A stretch of 64,000 bases of DNA from Exiguobacterium antarcticum DSM 14480 (GCF_000685865.1 NZ_JMKS01000005.1:620001-684000); one strand, 5' to 3'; positions 35,712 to 43,856 are shown, counted from the stretch's first letter. Numbers and translations: made by a program. The notes: generated by a model from the letters alone, not told the origin.

Positions 35712-36857
35712 ATGGGCGGTCAGTCTTTACAAATCGGACCACGTACCATCAAAACAGGCCTGGCAGTCATATTGGCTTTGATTATCAGTGACTTGTTTAA
35801 TTTAAGCCCAATCCTACCTGCGATTTCAGCAGCGACCACATTATTACCGTCCGTGTATCAAACATGGAAACAATTTCTCGAGGAAGCAGAAGCCAATTTG
35901 ATTGGTGCCTTCTTGACGCTTGTCTCGCTCTGGATTTTAGGCGATAATCCGGCCAATCCGCTCGCAATCGGCATTGTCATCATGGCAGCGATCTCGATTT
36001 TACTGGCTTTTGGCTTCGGACGGACGATTCCCCACGTTGTCTTGATGATCATCGTCATCCTGGAGAGTGTCGAAGGGGCGACCGATCCGTTGTGGCAAAT
36101 CGTCTTGATTCGTTACTTACTCGTGATGCTCGGAATCAGCTGTGCGCTGGGCGTCAACGCCCTGATCTTCCCACCGCGTTACGGCAATGTCTATTATCAA
36201 AAGGCCTCAAAATTGTTTGAAAAATTGCTTGTCGTGACCCGGGCGATTGCCTTTGAAGGAAAAGTCACACCGTATCGTTCAGCCATCGATAAGATGAGTC
36301 GCTCGATGCTTGAGACAAAGACACTGTTCAATTTACACCGGGAAGAAATTCGCGGATCGCGGCAACGGCATGTCTCGTTGTTACGCAACTTGATCATCCT
36401 GCAACATATGCAATCGTGTCTCGAACGAGGTGTCGCGACGGCAGAACGATTCCGCGAACGGGAGCAGGCGCTCTCCAAAATCGCGGACGATCTCCGGAGC
36501 GAATTATTTTACCATGTCATGCATATCGCACAACGTCAGGAAAAAGTTTTGTTGACGTACGATTTGTTACTGACGGAAGAACCACTCGCGATGGAGGATC
36601 TTGTCAAAGAAAACATTGCCTTCGTCAAACATTCCTTCTTGGACCGCGATGAGCTTGAGGAAGAACTGATCATGGAAATTCTGCCGATCGTCGTCGCGAT
36701 GAACGAATGGATCCAGGAACTGGAACTGTTTGAAAAACGGCTTAACGGAGCACTCCGGCGGCACGTCACATCACTTTCAATCGAACAAAAATCCGTTCGG
36801 GATAAAACATTTAATCGCTTTAAACGGAAAAAAGCGATTGACGAAAGTAAAAAGTAA
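35712..36857 (+). CDS. FUSC/aromatic acid exporter (ArAE_1) family membrane protein
   Basis: 381 residues. An N-terminal half with five to six membrane segments (IKTGLAVILALIISDLF, then SAATTLLPSVYQTWKQ, the DUF939/ArAE hallmark) is followed by a long charged helical cytoplasmic half. The family is linked by homology to export of aromatic carboxylic acids, but no member in Bacillales has a firm function. It stands directly before phenylalanine hydroxylase, which fits an aromatic theme, though phhA has its own promoter and T-box. AAGGAGG precedes the ATG. Confidence 0.8.
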   Translation: MGGQSLQIGPRTIKTGLAVILALIISDLFNLSPILPAISAATTLLPSVYQTWKQFLEEAEANLIGAFLTLVSLWILGDNPANPLAIGIVIMAAISILLAFGFGRTIPHVVLMIIVILESVEGATDPLWQIVLIRYLLVMLGISCALGVNALIFPPRYGNVYYQKASKLFEKLLVVTRAIAFEGKVTPYRSAIDKMSRSMLETKTLFNLHREEIRGSRQRHVSLLRNLIILQHMQSCLERGVATAERFREREQALSKIADDLRSELFYHVMHIAQRQEKVLLTYDLLLTEEPLAMEDLVKENIAFVKHSFLDRDELEEELIMEILPIVVAMNEWIQELELFEKRLNGALRRHVTSLSIEQKSVRDKTFNRFKRKKAIDESKK

Positions 36858-36866
36858 GCGTATAGT
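36838..36866 (+). promoter_or_regulatory. Sigma-A promoter of the T-box/phhA transcript
   Basis: TTGACG (36838-36843), exactly 17 bases, TATAGT (36861-36866). The -35 lies inside the last codons of the preceding membrane protein gene. Transcription would start about 36873, just ahead of the T-box leader. Confidence 0.85.
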
Positions 36867-36909
36867 CCTTCTTAACAGCACTTTAGTTGCTAACAGCATA
36901 ACAGCATAA

Positions 36910-37160
36910 CAGAATGAAAGAAGTTGGACGAAGACGAAACCGAAGTAGAAACAATCTCCCTGTTTCAGAGAGCACGTGGCGCTGCGAACGTGTACACAGA
37001 TTGAATCGAATTACAGTTTCCGAGTCTCTTGCCATGCAAGCGGAGAAAACCGTTATCCCGTAATCAAGTGATCTATGTCTACGTAGATTATCAGGGTGGT
37101 ACCGCGGCCTTTCGTCGTCCCTGTCGAACATCTTTGTTCGGCAGGGACTTTTTGTTGTTC
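36910..37160 (+). ncRNA. T-box leader with tyrosine specifier
   Basis: Transcription-antitermination T-box. The T-box sequence AGGGTGGTACCGCGG is at 37093-37107. Stem I has a lower helix GACGAAAC (36933-36940)/GUUUC..GUC (37016-37026), an upper helix CAAUCU/AGAUUG, and between them a specifier loop with the 5' AGUAGAAA and the 3' strand GAAUUACA. The triplet next to the lower helix, followed by the usual A, is UAC (37012-37014), a tyrosine codon. The bulge UGGU pairs with tRNA ends ACCA, matching the A discriminator of tRNA-Tyr. The terminator (GTCCCTG..CAGGGAC and TTTTT) is at 37117-37155. Uncharged tRNA-Tyr should switch on phhA. Confidence 0.9.
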
Positions 37161-37185
37161 ATCTACTAACAAGGGGGAAATTCAT

Positions 37186-38832
37186 ATGTCAACACCAATC
37201 ATTCCAAGTCACTTACGACCACACGTCGCACCACAGCACTACGAGGATTACACGCCAACGGATCATGCGGTCTGGCGTTACGTCATGCGACTCAATTTAA
37301 ATACATTACAAGATACGGCACATCCGGCATACCTTGAAGGACTAGCCGCATCGGGCATTAGTCCGGAACGGATTCCGGATGTCCGTGATATGACGGCGAA
37401 GTTAAGCCGTGGCGGATGGGGGACGGTTGCCGTTGACGGTCTGATTCCGGGTGTCGCCTTCTTTGATTTCCAAGGTCATGGCTTGTTGCCGATCGCAACC
37501 GACATCCGGAAGGTCGACAACATTCTCTACACACCAGCACCCGACATCTTACACGAAGCAGCAGGTCATGCGCCGATCCTGATGAATCCAACATACGCGG
37601 AATTTGTCCGCCGGTTCGGTGAAATCGGAGCGCATGCCTTTAACCATAAAGCCGAGCATGATGTCTTCAAGGCATTAAAAAAATTAACGATCGTCAAAGA
37701 AAGCCCGTTTTCGACAGCAGCAGACGTCGAACAGGCAGAAGTCGCACTCGCTGAAACCCGGACGCATGTCACCGGTATCTCGGAAGCCAATGAAATTTCG
37801 CGTCTCTTCTGGTGGACGGTCGAATTTGGTCTCATCGGTGACATCAACAATCCGCAAATCTACGGTGCCGGTCTTCTGTCATCGGTCGGCGAAAGCCGGC
37901 ATTGTCTGACGGATGCCGTCACAAAACATCCGTTTTCGCTTGAGAAAGCACTGGCAACGAAACACGACGTGACGAGCATGCAAAAGGAACTGTTTGTTTG
38001 TGAATCGTTTGAACAGCTCCGTGAGGCGTTAGAAGAATTCGCCCAGACGATGTCATACGTTCGCGGCGGGATTCACGGTCTGACGAAAGCCGTCGAGTCG
38101 GGCAACTTGTCGACGTTGGTCTTTGATAGTGGTGTCTCGCTCGTCGGTGTACCGGATACACACGAAATCCATGAATCCCTGCATCTCGTCAAACTGACCG
38201 GTCCGACGGCGCTTGCTGCTAAAGGTAAAGTCATGACAGGACAAGGGCTTGCCGATCATCCGGAAGGCTTTACGTTATTACACGGACAGGAACTAAATGA
38301 AGTGTTGTTGCAAGTGAAAGTCGGCGAACAGCTGGACTGGAAAGAAGGTTCGGTTCAGGTGACGGGACAAATCTCCGCAATCCAGAACGTCAACGGCCAC
38401 CGTGCGCTCGTCATCTTGGAAGATGCGCAGGTGACAAAAGATGGAGAAACGGCAACGATGAGCCGGATGGAGTTGATTGTCGGTGAGATCACGTCAGCTT
38501 TCCCGGGAACGGAAGTCGAAGCATTGAAACCAATCCCGGAAACGGTCGAATTTGACCGGATCGAGCGACCATTGACGGCAGCAGATCCAATTTTTGAAGC
38601 AGTTCGGGAAATACGGGAAGGGCGGGCCGACCGTCAAGTGTTGCCCCAACTAATTGATCAGACCCTTAGCCAACTGCCGGATGCGTGGTTATTGCGCCTC
38701 GAGTTACTCGAACTGGCGGATGAAGTCGATCAAACACGTCTGATTGCCGATCTTGACCGTCTGAAACAGACGTCAAAAGAACGCGAGGAATTAATCAGCC
38801 GGGGAATCCGATTGGTCGATCGCGTGCGATGA
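37186..38832 (+). CDS. phhA: Phenylalanine 4-monooxygenase with long C-terminal extension
   Basis: 548 residues. The catalytic domain (about 1-290) is a pterin-dependent aromatic amino acid hydroxylase. Iron ligands are His123 and His128 in DILHEAAGHAPIL and Glu213 in WWTVEFGLIG. It converts phenylalanine to tyrosine. Typical bacterial enzymes are under 300 residues; this one has about 250 more residues of mixed alpha/beta sequence that I cannot assign. Similar long forms exist in some Bacillus, by recall. The ATG at 37186 has AAGGGGG before it and lies just past the T-box terminator. The tyrosine T-box makes biological sense because the enzyme's product is tyrosine. Confidence 0.92.
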   Translation: MSTPIIPSHLRPHVAPQHYEDYTPTDHAVWRYVMRLNLNTLQDTAHPAYLEGLAASGISPERIPDVRDMTAKLSRGGWGTVAVDGLIPGVAFFDFQGHGLLPIATDIRKVDNILYTPAPDILHEAAGHAPILMNPTYAEFVRRFGEIGAHAFNHKAEHDVFKALKKLTIVKESPFSTAADVEQAEVALAETRTHVTGISEANEISRLFWWTVEFGLIGDINNPQIYGAGLLSSVGESRHCLTDAVTKHPFSLEKALATKHDVTSMQKELFVCESFEQLREALEEFAQTMSYVRGGIHGLTKAVESGNLSTLVFDSGVSLVGVPDTHEIHESLHLVKLTGPTALAAKGKVMTGQGLADHPEGFTLLHGQELNEVLLQVKVGEQLDWKEGSVQVTGQISAIQNVNGHRALVILEDAQVTKDGETATMSRMELIVGEITSAFPGTEVEALKPIPETVEFDRIERPLTAADPIFEAVREIREGRADRQVLPQLIDQTLSQLPDAWLLRLELLELADEVDQTRLIADLDRLKQTSKEREELISRGIRLVDRVR

Positions 38833-38908
38833 ACGTATCGAGAAATCTCCTGAAACCTGTTAGAATGGAAACCGTGTGAAAGTGAAACGGAACAGGGGAG
38901 TGATCGAT

Positions 38909-39421
38909 TTGAAACAACCAAATTATTATCAGGACGTCAAACAGTTCCATCAGACGTTTCGTCATCCGGGGGCGGAGCGCCCGACACCGATTCCACTGGA
39001 ACGTGGAATCAAACGGGCGACGTGGACGGTAGAAGAAGCGGCTGTCGAGTTTCTGCATCAATCGTCGCGCGACGAAAAAGAATTTTTAGCGGCAATTGAA
39101 GTATTAAAAGCGGGGATCGATCGAGCCGTTGAAAAGTCCCTGAACGAAACCTATCCAACGAACGAGGTCGAACAGCTTGTTGGTCAGGGAGATGCCTTGA
39201 CGGACGCACTTTACTTCATCATGGGGAGCTTCGTCGAGGCGGGACTTGAGCCTGGACCACTCTTCGAAATCGTCCAACAAGCGAATATGGCGAAACTTGG
39301 TCCAGACGGTCAACCGATCTTCCGGGAATCGGATCAAAAAGTCATGAAACCGGCTGGCTGGTTACCACCGGAACCACAGCTCGAAGCGGAAGTCTTGCGG
39401 CAAATGCAGGAAAAAGCATAA
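38909..39421 (+). CDS. MazG-like/PRA-PH-fold nucleotide pyrophosphohydrolase
   Basis: 170-residue all-alpha NTP pyrophosphohydrolase-like protein. EEAAVEFLHQSSRDEKEF and GQGDALTDALYFIMGSFVEAG carry the acidic metal-binding helices, and QANMAKLGPDGQPIFRESDQKVMKPAGW is a C-terminal signature shared with DR2231-like and PRA-PH-like dUTP/NTP diphosphatases (string abbreviated from positions 130-160). The TTG at 38909 was chosen for the AGGGGAG site eight bases ahead. It probably cleans up nucleoside triphosphates; the substrate is unknown. The first ISL3 copy begins six bases after its stop codon. Confidence 0.7.
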   Translation: MKQPNYYQDVKQFHQTFRHPGAERPTPIPLERGIKRATWTVEEAAVEFLHQSSRDEKEFLAAIEVLKAGIDRAVEKSLNETYPTNEVEQLVGQGDALTDALYFIMGSFVEAGLEPGPLFEIVQQANMAKLGPDGQPIFRESDQKVMKPAGWLPPEPQLEAEVLRQMQEKA

Positions 39422-39457
39422 AAAAAAGGCTCATCACCATAACACGTGGTTGCTATT

Positions 39458-40612
39458 TTAACGACCAAGCTCAAGGCGCAATCTCAAAAAGAATCGTTCG
39501 AGGTTTCGGTAGCCATAACCACGACGTTTAATGAGCTTAATCTTATTGTTCGTCCCTTCCATTTTCCCATTCGATAGTGTCGATACAATGGTTTGACGCA
39601 TCGCTTCTTCACGGCCACGAATCGCTTTCGCGATTTTCGCAAGAGGTCCGCATGGATGAAATTGATAACGTTCCAGCCAGTCTTTCAGTCTTCGGCATGC
39701 CTGCCCGTCGCACGTTGCTTTCAACACATATCGAATATGTTGGAGTCCTTGATAAAGATCCCGGGTAAACGAGTCTTCTAGAATACAAGAATGGGCGACC
39801 TCTCGATCTTCAAGAGCCAATGCTTCCGGACGACAAGCGAGAGCACGATCAATCACACGAACATGATGATGGCGTCTTGCCTCGTTCAAAAAACGACGCC
39901 GGCGGCGAAGAGCATCCGTAAAGAACTGGATGAGATGAAAACGATCCAGCACATGCGCTGCATTCGGGAAGACACGAGTAGTTGCCTTCGCCATCGCAGG
40001 TGCAAAATCACTGACGACAGAACGAACATCTCCCAGTACACCTTGAAGCGCAGCCGTAATCGCCGATACGTCCCGGCCCGGGACGATAGACAGAAGACGT
40101 CCAGTCTTGGCATCAAGAACGATCGTCGCATAGTGGTGTCCTTTTCTCGTGGCGAACTCATCGACGAGGATGTGTGTCGCCTGTCCCACTGTATCCACTG
40201 AAGCGTACTGATAAAACCACCGTTCCACAGTCGTATAAGGAAGTTCATATTCATGCGCAACATCTGAAATTGTCCGGCCATGGCACCGTTCTGTGATGCC
40301 TTTTCGGAACACTTCGGTAGAAGTACGGACGAGTCCGAGACCGTAGTCATATACGAACGTCAAATCACAAGAGAGGCATCTTTGACGTGGGACATCCAGT
40401 TCGATCCACAAGGCACCGACTCCCCACGCATGACCGTGTCGAAAACGACGACGCTTTTTCGAATGCAGGATGGTCTTTTTTTCGCATAGCGGACAAGGGA
40501 TTTCATGTGTATCAGGAATGACAGGAAATACGTGCGGTTCTTCATCGGACGACATCTGGATTTGAAAAAGGGCTGGAAGCGGAAGAATTAATTTGATAAA
40601 CTGTTGGGACAA
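39458..40612 (-). CDS. ISL3-family transposase, copy 1
   Basis: 384 residues from the TTG at 40612, which has GGAG eight bases upstream; the open frame extends 12 codons more without a ribosome site. N-terminal zinc-finger-like cysteines (CPLCEKK and RCLSCDLTF), the helix-turn-helix TISDVAHEYELPYTTVERW, then the DDE_Tnp_ISL3 domain (VDEFATRKGHHYATIVLD, VVSDFAPAMAKAT, NGKMEGTNNKIKLIKRRGYG). Full length and probably active, given two matching copies in 64 kb. Confidence 0.93.
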   Translation of the reverse strand: MSQQFIKLILPLPALFQIQMSSDEEPHVFPVIPDTHEIPCPLCEKKTILHSKKRRRFRHGHAWGVGALWIELDVPRQRCLSCDLTFVYDYGLGLVRTSTEVFRKGITERCHGRTISDVAHEYELPYTTVERWFYQYASVDTVGQATHILVDEFATRKGHHYATIVLDAKTGRLLSIVPGRDVSAITAALQGVLGDVRSVVSDFAPAMAKATTRVFPNAAHVLDRFHLIQFFTDALRRRRRFLNEARRHHHVRVIDRALACRPEALALEDREVAHSCILEDSFTRDLYQGLQHIRYVLKATCDGQACRRLKDWLERYQFHPCGPLAKIAKAIRGREEAMRQTIVSTLSNGKMEGTNNKIKLIKRRGYGYRNLERFFLRLRLELGR

Positions 40613-40613
40613 G

Positions 40614-40669
40614 GCGAAAACTCCAATCGTGGTTTGTCTAGACAACAATTACGATACCGGGGTTTTCGC
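40614..40669. promoter_or_regulatory. Long hairpin before the ISL3 transposase gene, copy 1
   Basis: GCGAAAAC..CC pairs with GG..GTTTTCGC, an inner ATCGT pairs with ACGAT, and the tip is the palindrome TTGTCTAGACAA. Read on the plus strand it is followed by TTTTTTT, a rho-independent terminator. Read on the minus strand it contains the GGAG ribosome site of the transposase, so RNA entering from outside would mask that site. Confidence 0.65.
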
Positions 40670-40739
40670 TTTTTTTCTATGTTCGATTTAAAATCCGATG
40701 GATTTTATGTGTCAACCACACCTTATGGTGATGAGCCAA

Positions 40740-40788
40740 AAAAAAGGAAGCGATTCGCATCGGGAGATGCGGTTCGCTTCCTTTTTTA
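40740..40788. terminator. Bidirectional terminator right of ISL3 copy 1
   Basis: AAAAAAGGAAGCGA pairs with TCGCTTCCTTTTTT, with an inner GCATC/GATGC helix. Before the insertion this would have served the MazG-like gene and, on the other strand, the alkyltransferase-like gene. The ISL3 insertion separates it from the former. Confidence 0.88.
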
Positions 40789-41082
40789 GTCTGTTTCAAC
40801 CTGATAACGGGCTAAGGACAATTTACCCCGGCATTCAAAGACGATTCCTTCGGCTTCAAGTACCAATTGCTGTTCCTCACCGTCGAGTGAAATTTCGCCT
40901 TTTGCATTCAAGACACGATGCCACGGCAATTGTTCCGTCCGACTGAGGCTGTGAAGAATCCGAGCGACTTGGCGTGCAGCACGTGGATTTCCGGCAAGAC
41001 GGGCGACCTGGCCGTATGTCATGACCCGCCCCGGCGGAATCGAACGGATGACTTGGACGACCTCCAAGGTAAACGGAATCAC
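40786..41082 (-). CDS. Alkyltransferase-like protein (ATL), no catalytic Cys
   Basis: 98 residues matching the C-terminal DNA-binding domain of O6-methylguanine-DNA methyltransferase. RVMTYGQVARLAGNPRAARQ is the helix-turn-helix with the Arg finger. The acceptor motif PCHRV reads PWHRV, with Trp54 in place of the cysteine. ATL proteins bind O6-alkylguanine without repairing it and hand it to nucleotide excision repair. The start is GTG and overlaps the stop of the CDF transporter gene by four bases (GTGA). This is a real family feature, not a broken gene. Confidence 0.92.
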   Translation of the reverse strand: MIPFTLEVVQVIRSIPPGRVMTYGQVARLAGNPRAARQVARILHSLSRTEQLPWHRVLNAKGEISLDGEEQQLVLEAEGIVFECRGKLSLARYQVETD

Positions 41083-42050
41083 GGTGTTTCGTTGGTCGAG
41101 GAAATATATTGTTGAATCTTATCGTCCTCATCAAATCCAATCGTCACGTCCGTAATCCCTTGTTGGAGCCGGATTTGTAGTTCGAGCCGATCCTTGATGT
41201 CATCGGCTTCAGCAATCGTCAACGATGGATCGACTTCAATCTCGACTTCAACATGGAAATGATCGCCTTCCTTGATGACTTCAAGCTTACTGATGTCACG
41301 CACGTCGGCATCTTGCAGGATGAGACCACCAAGCCGTGCCGACATCGTCTCATCGGCTTCTCCGAGTGCACCAGCGGCATTTTGTAAAAAGACGTTACCG
41401 ACGACGTAAAACATCATTAAACCAATGATGATGGATGCGACGCCTTCTGCCTGGTGGAACGGTGTCAGATGGGAGATGATGACGGCGATCATCGCGACAA
41501 GCCCACCTGCTGTTGCGACCAGATCTTCGAGGAAGACGAGTCGGGTCGCCGGTTTTGCTTGTTTCAAGGCACGGAAACTATCGAGGATCAACTTCGGACC
41601 TTTCGTCGTCAGGCGGGCATCATGTGCGATTTCTTGCATCGCCTTATAAAAGACACCACTTTCGAGGACGACACCGACGAACAGGACGGATAGTGTAATC
41701 CAAAAGCCGGTCGATTCCGTCGGTTCGATGATGTGGGCAATGCCTTCATGAATCGTTTCATATGCCATGATGCCGACGAATAAGATCGCGCCGAGCAAGA
41801 CCAGATTGACGAGGCGGCCAAAGCCGTTCGGGAACCGTTTTGTCGGTGCTTTCTTACTGAGGGCGGAACCGATGAAGACAAAAAACTGATTAGCAGCGTC
41901 ACCAATCGTATGCATCATCTCAGCAAACATCGCGACGTTTCCCGTTAAGACGTAAGCGACAGCTTTGATGATGGCGATGACCGTATTGACGATCGCGGCG
42001 GTCAGGGCAGAGCGATTGCCCCGTTTTAATAACGTAATGAATTCTCCCAT
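41079..42050 (-). CDS. Cation diffusion facilitator (CDF) family transporter
   Basis: 323 residues, about six membrane segments then a C-terminal cytoplasmic metal-binding domain. The first metal-site motif HTIGD (about residue 47) is intact. The second, usually HxxxD or DxxxD, reads EDLVA at about residue 180, similar to the ZnT9/SLC30A9-like branch. It exports a divalent cation (Zn, Mn or Fe) in exchange for protons. It lies first in a two-gene unit with the ATL gene. Confidence 0.87.
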   Translation of the reverse strand: MGEFITLLKRGNRSALTAAIVNTVIAIIKAVAYVLTGNVAMFAEMMHTIGDAANQFFVFIGSALSKKAPTKRFPNGFGRLVNLVLLGAILFVGIMAYETIHEGIAHIIEPTESTGFWITLSVLFVGVVLESGVFYKAMQEIAHDARLTTKGPKLILDSFRALKQAKPATRLVFLEDLVATAGGLVAMIAVIISHLTPFHQAEGVASIIIGLMMFYVVGNVFLQNAAGALGEADETMSARLGGLILQDADVRDISKLEVIKEGDHFHVEVEIEVDPSLTIAEADDIKDRLELQIRLQQGITDVTIGFDEDDKIQQYISSTNETP

Positions 42051-42131
42051 GATGTGTCTCCTTTAGCTAACAAACTTGATTACTAATAGTAGTATGTTAC
42101 ACCAGATGACCTCCTGAAAACCAATTTGAAC

Positions 42132-42166
42132 AAAAAAAGACCATCTCACCCGTGGGTGAGATGGTC
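42132..42166 (-). terminator. Terminator of the stress flavin-binding protein gene
   Basis: GACCATCTCACC pairs with GGTGAGATGGTC around CGTG. Read on the minus strand it is followed by seven T residues. Confidence 0.88.
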
Positions 42167-42180
42167 CAAATGTCATGGAG

Positions 42181-42669
42181 TCATGTTAAATCGACTGTTT
42201 TGTTGATTTCGTTTGAGTCGTCGTTCCCAACCGCTTTTTTCAACAGTTGTTTGACGGATTTCGTCGTATTTCCTGTCTCCCAGTATTCAGCGCCTTCGGT
42301 ATTCACCTTGATCAAGACGACTTTTGGATCTTCATAGGTCGTTCCGAGATAGGCTTCGTAACGTGGACTCCAGAGTTCTTTTTTACGATTGATGTCTTCG
42401 ACGAATTCGGCTTTCCCGCGAATCGAGACGTACGATTTATCGACATAGGCGACGTTGACGTTCGGATTTTTAAGAATTTCATTATATTTACCTGTATCTT
42501 TTGATGTAAGGAACCAGAGATCGCCATCGAACTCGATATCCTGAGTCTGCATCGGACGTGAAACGAGTCCCTCATCTGAGACCGTCGTCAGCATCGCTGT
42601 TTCGATTTTATCGATCAATTTTTTGACCGTTTCGACGGCTTCTTGGTTTGATGTATGATTCGTTGACAT
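42181..42669 (-). CDS. General stress protein, pyridoxamine-phosphate-oxidase-like fold (YdaG type)
   Basis: 162 residues of the split-barrel flavin-binding family. AMLTTVSDEGLVSRPMQTQ and FDGDLWFLTSKDTGKYNEI match general stress protein 26/YdaG, a known SigB-regulon member in Bacillus. The start is the ATG at 42669 with GAGGTG before it. A sigma-B-type promoter at 42717-42741 supports stress induction. The ligand (FMN, FAD or heme) is not known. It is monocistronic. Confidence 0.87.
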   Translation of the reverse strand: MSTNHTSNQEAVETVKKLIDKIETAMLTTVSDEGLVSRPMQTQDIEFDGDLWFLTSKDTGKYNEILKNPNVNVAYVDKSYVSIRGKAEFVEDINRKKELWSPRYEAYLGTTYEDPKVVLIKVNTEGAEYWETGNTTKSVKQLLKKAVGNDDSNEINKTVDLT

Positions 42670-42716
42670 GAAAAACACCTCATCCTTTAAGTTTTTGTTG
42701 CGGCTACTTTAAGAAT

Positions 42717-42741
42717 GTTCCCTGATTTATAAATTGAAAAC
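42717..42741 (-). promoter_or_regulatory. Putative sigma-B promoter of the YdaG-like gene
   Basis: On the minus strand, GTTTTC (42741-42736), 13 bases, GGGAAC (42722-42717), close to the SigB consensus GTTTAA-N12-14-GGGTAT. It lies about 48 bases before the start codon. Confidence 0.7.
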
Positions 42742-42835
42742 GTCGCCATCCGGTAAACAGGCAGTTTAATTGCATTCGATTATCAGACAGGCGTACAGTT
42801 TAGACATGAAGTCAACACTAGAGGAGAGATTACAG

Positions 42836-43846
42836 ATGAGATTAAGTATTTTAGACCAGTCGCCGGTCTCAAAAGGACAGACGCCGTCAGAAGCTTTACA
42901 TGAAACGGTTGACCTTGCGAAAGTTGCCGATGAACTCGGTTATACACGTTTATGGGTGTCGGAGCACCACTTTGCGAAGACGCTTGCCGGATCAAGTCCG
43001 GAAGTCTTAATCGCCTACATGGCAGCCGTCACGAAACAGATTCGTCTTGGTTCAGGCGGAGTGATGTTACCGCATTACAGTCCATATAAAGTCGCCGAGA
43101 ACTTCCGTGTCTTAGAAGGACTTGCTCCGAACCGGATTGATCTTGGACTCGGTCGCGCACCGGGCGGTATGCCGCTTGCGACACGTGCACTTCAAGAAGG
43201 ATCGTCGCCGCGATTCGGCGGTGCCGACTACGGTGCGCAACTCGATGACCTCGTCGATTACTTAAAAGACGGGGCACCGGCGGACCATCGTTTCGCGGGA
43301 CTTGTCGCGACACCGGAAGTCGACACGACACCGGAAGCCTGGTTGCTTGGTTCAAGCGGTGGCAGTGCTTTGAATGCCGCGCAACGTGGATTCGGGTTCG
43401 CGTTTGCCCACTTCATCAACGGACAGGGTGGTCAAGACGTGATGGATTATTACCGTCATAATTTCATGGCGACATCGTTCAACGAGACGCCGCAGACACT
43501 TGTTTCGATTTTTGTGACGTGTGCTGAAACGACGGAAGAGGCGGAACGTTTGGCTTCGAGTCTTGATCTGTCGTTGCTCCTGCTTGAGAAAGGTGTCTCG
43601 TCAACAGGTACACCGACTCCGGAGGAAGCCGCCGCTTACCAGTACTCATTCCAGGATCAGTTCCGGATTGCCGAAAACCGGAAACGGATGATCGTCGGAA
43701 ACCCGGAAGACGTCGCCCGTCAGTTGCAAAATCTCGCGGACTCTTACGGAACGGATGAAGTGATGATCGCTTCGATGATTGCTGACAAGGAAGCGAAACA
43801 ACAATCACTCCGTCTGATCATGGACGCAGTCAAAGCAACAGTTTAA
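42836..43846 (+). CDS. Luciferase-like flavin-dependent monooxygenase
   Basis: 336 residues, bacterial-luciferase-like TIM barrel. SILDQSPVSKGQTPSEAL, RLWVSEHHF and RIDLGLGRAPGG match the MsnO8/YceB group of single-component LLM oxidoreductases, which use FMNH2 or F420-type cofactors. The ATG at 42836 has AGAGGAGA before it. A possible promoter TTGCAT-18-TACAGT lies at 42770-42799. The substrate is unknown. Confidence 0.9.
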   Translation: MRLSILDQSPVSKGQTPSEALHETVDLAKVADELGYTRLWVSEHHFAKTLAGSSPEVLIAYMAAVTKQIRLGSGGVMLPHYSPYKVAENFRVLEGLAPNRIDLGLGRAPGGMPLATRALQEGSSPRFGGADYGAQLDDLVDYLKDGAPADHRFAGLVATPEVDTTPEAWLLGSSGGSALNAAQRGFGFAFAHFINGQGGQDVMDYYRHNFMATSFNETPQTLVSIFVTCAETTEEAERLASSLDLSLLLLEKGVSSTGTPTPEEAAAYQYSFQDQFRIAENRKRMIVGNPEDVARQLQNLADSYGTDEVMIASMIADKEAKQQSLRLIMDAVKATV

Positions 43847-43856
43847 CCTGATAAGG

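Larger units (their letters stand above)
39428..40737 (-). mobile_element. ISL3-family insertion sequence, copy 1 (1310 bp)
   Basis: Terminal inverted repeats of 25 bp (GGCTCATCACCATAA then GTGGTTG, 22 of 25 matching) at 39428 and 40737. The 8-bp target duplication is AAAAAAAA (39420-39427 and 40738-40745). It contains one transposase gene on the minus strand. The insertion went into the A-tract that forms the 5' side of the terminator after the MazG-like gene. The copy appears identical to the one at 50859-52168. Confidence 0.95.

Noticed and set aside
39791-40201. 136-residue ORF antisense to the ISL3 transposase (and its twin at 51222-51632)
   Set aside because: No ribosome site or recognisable domain; its repeat in both copies just follows from the identical elements.
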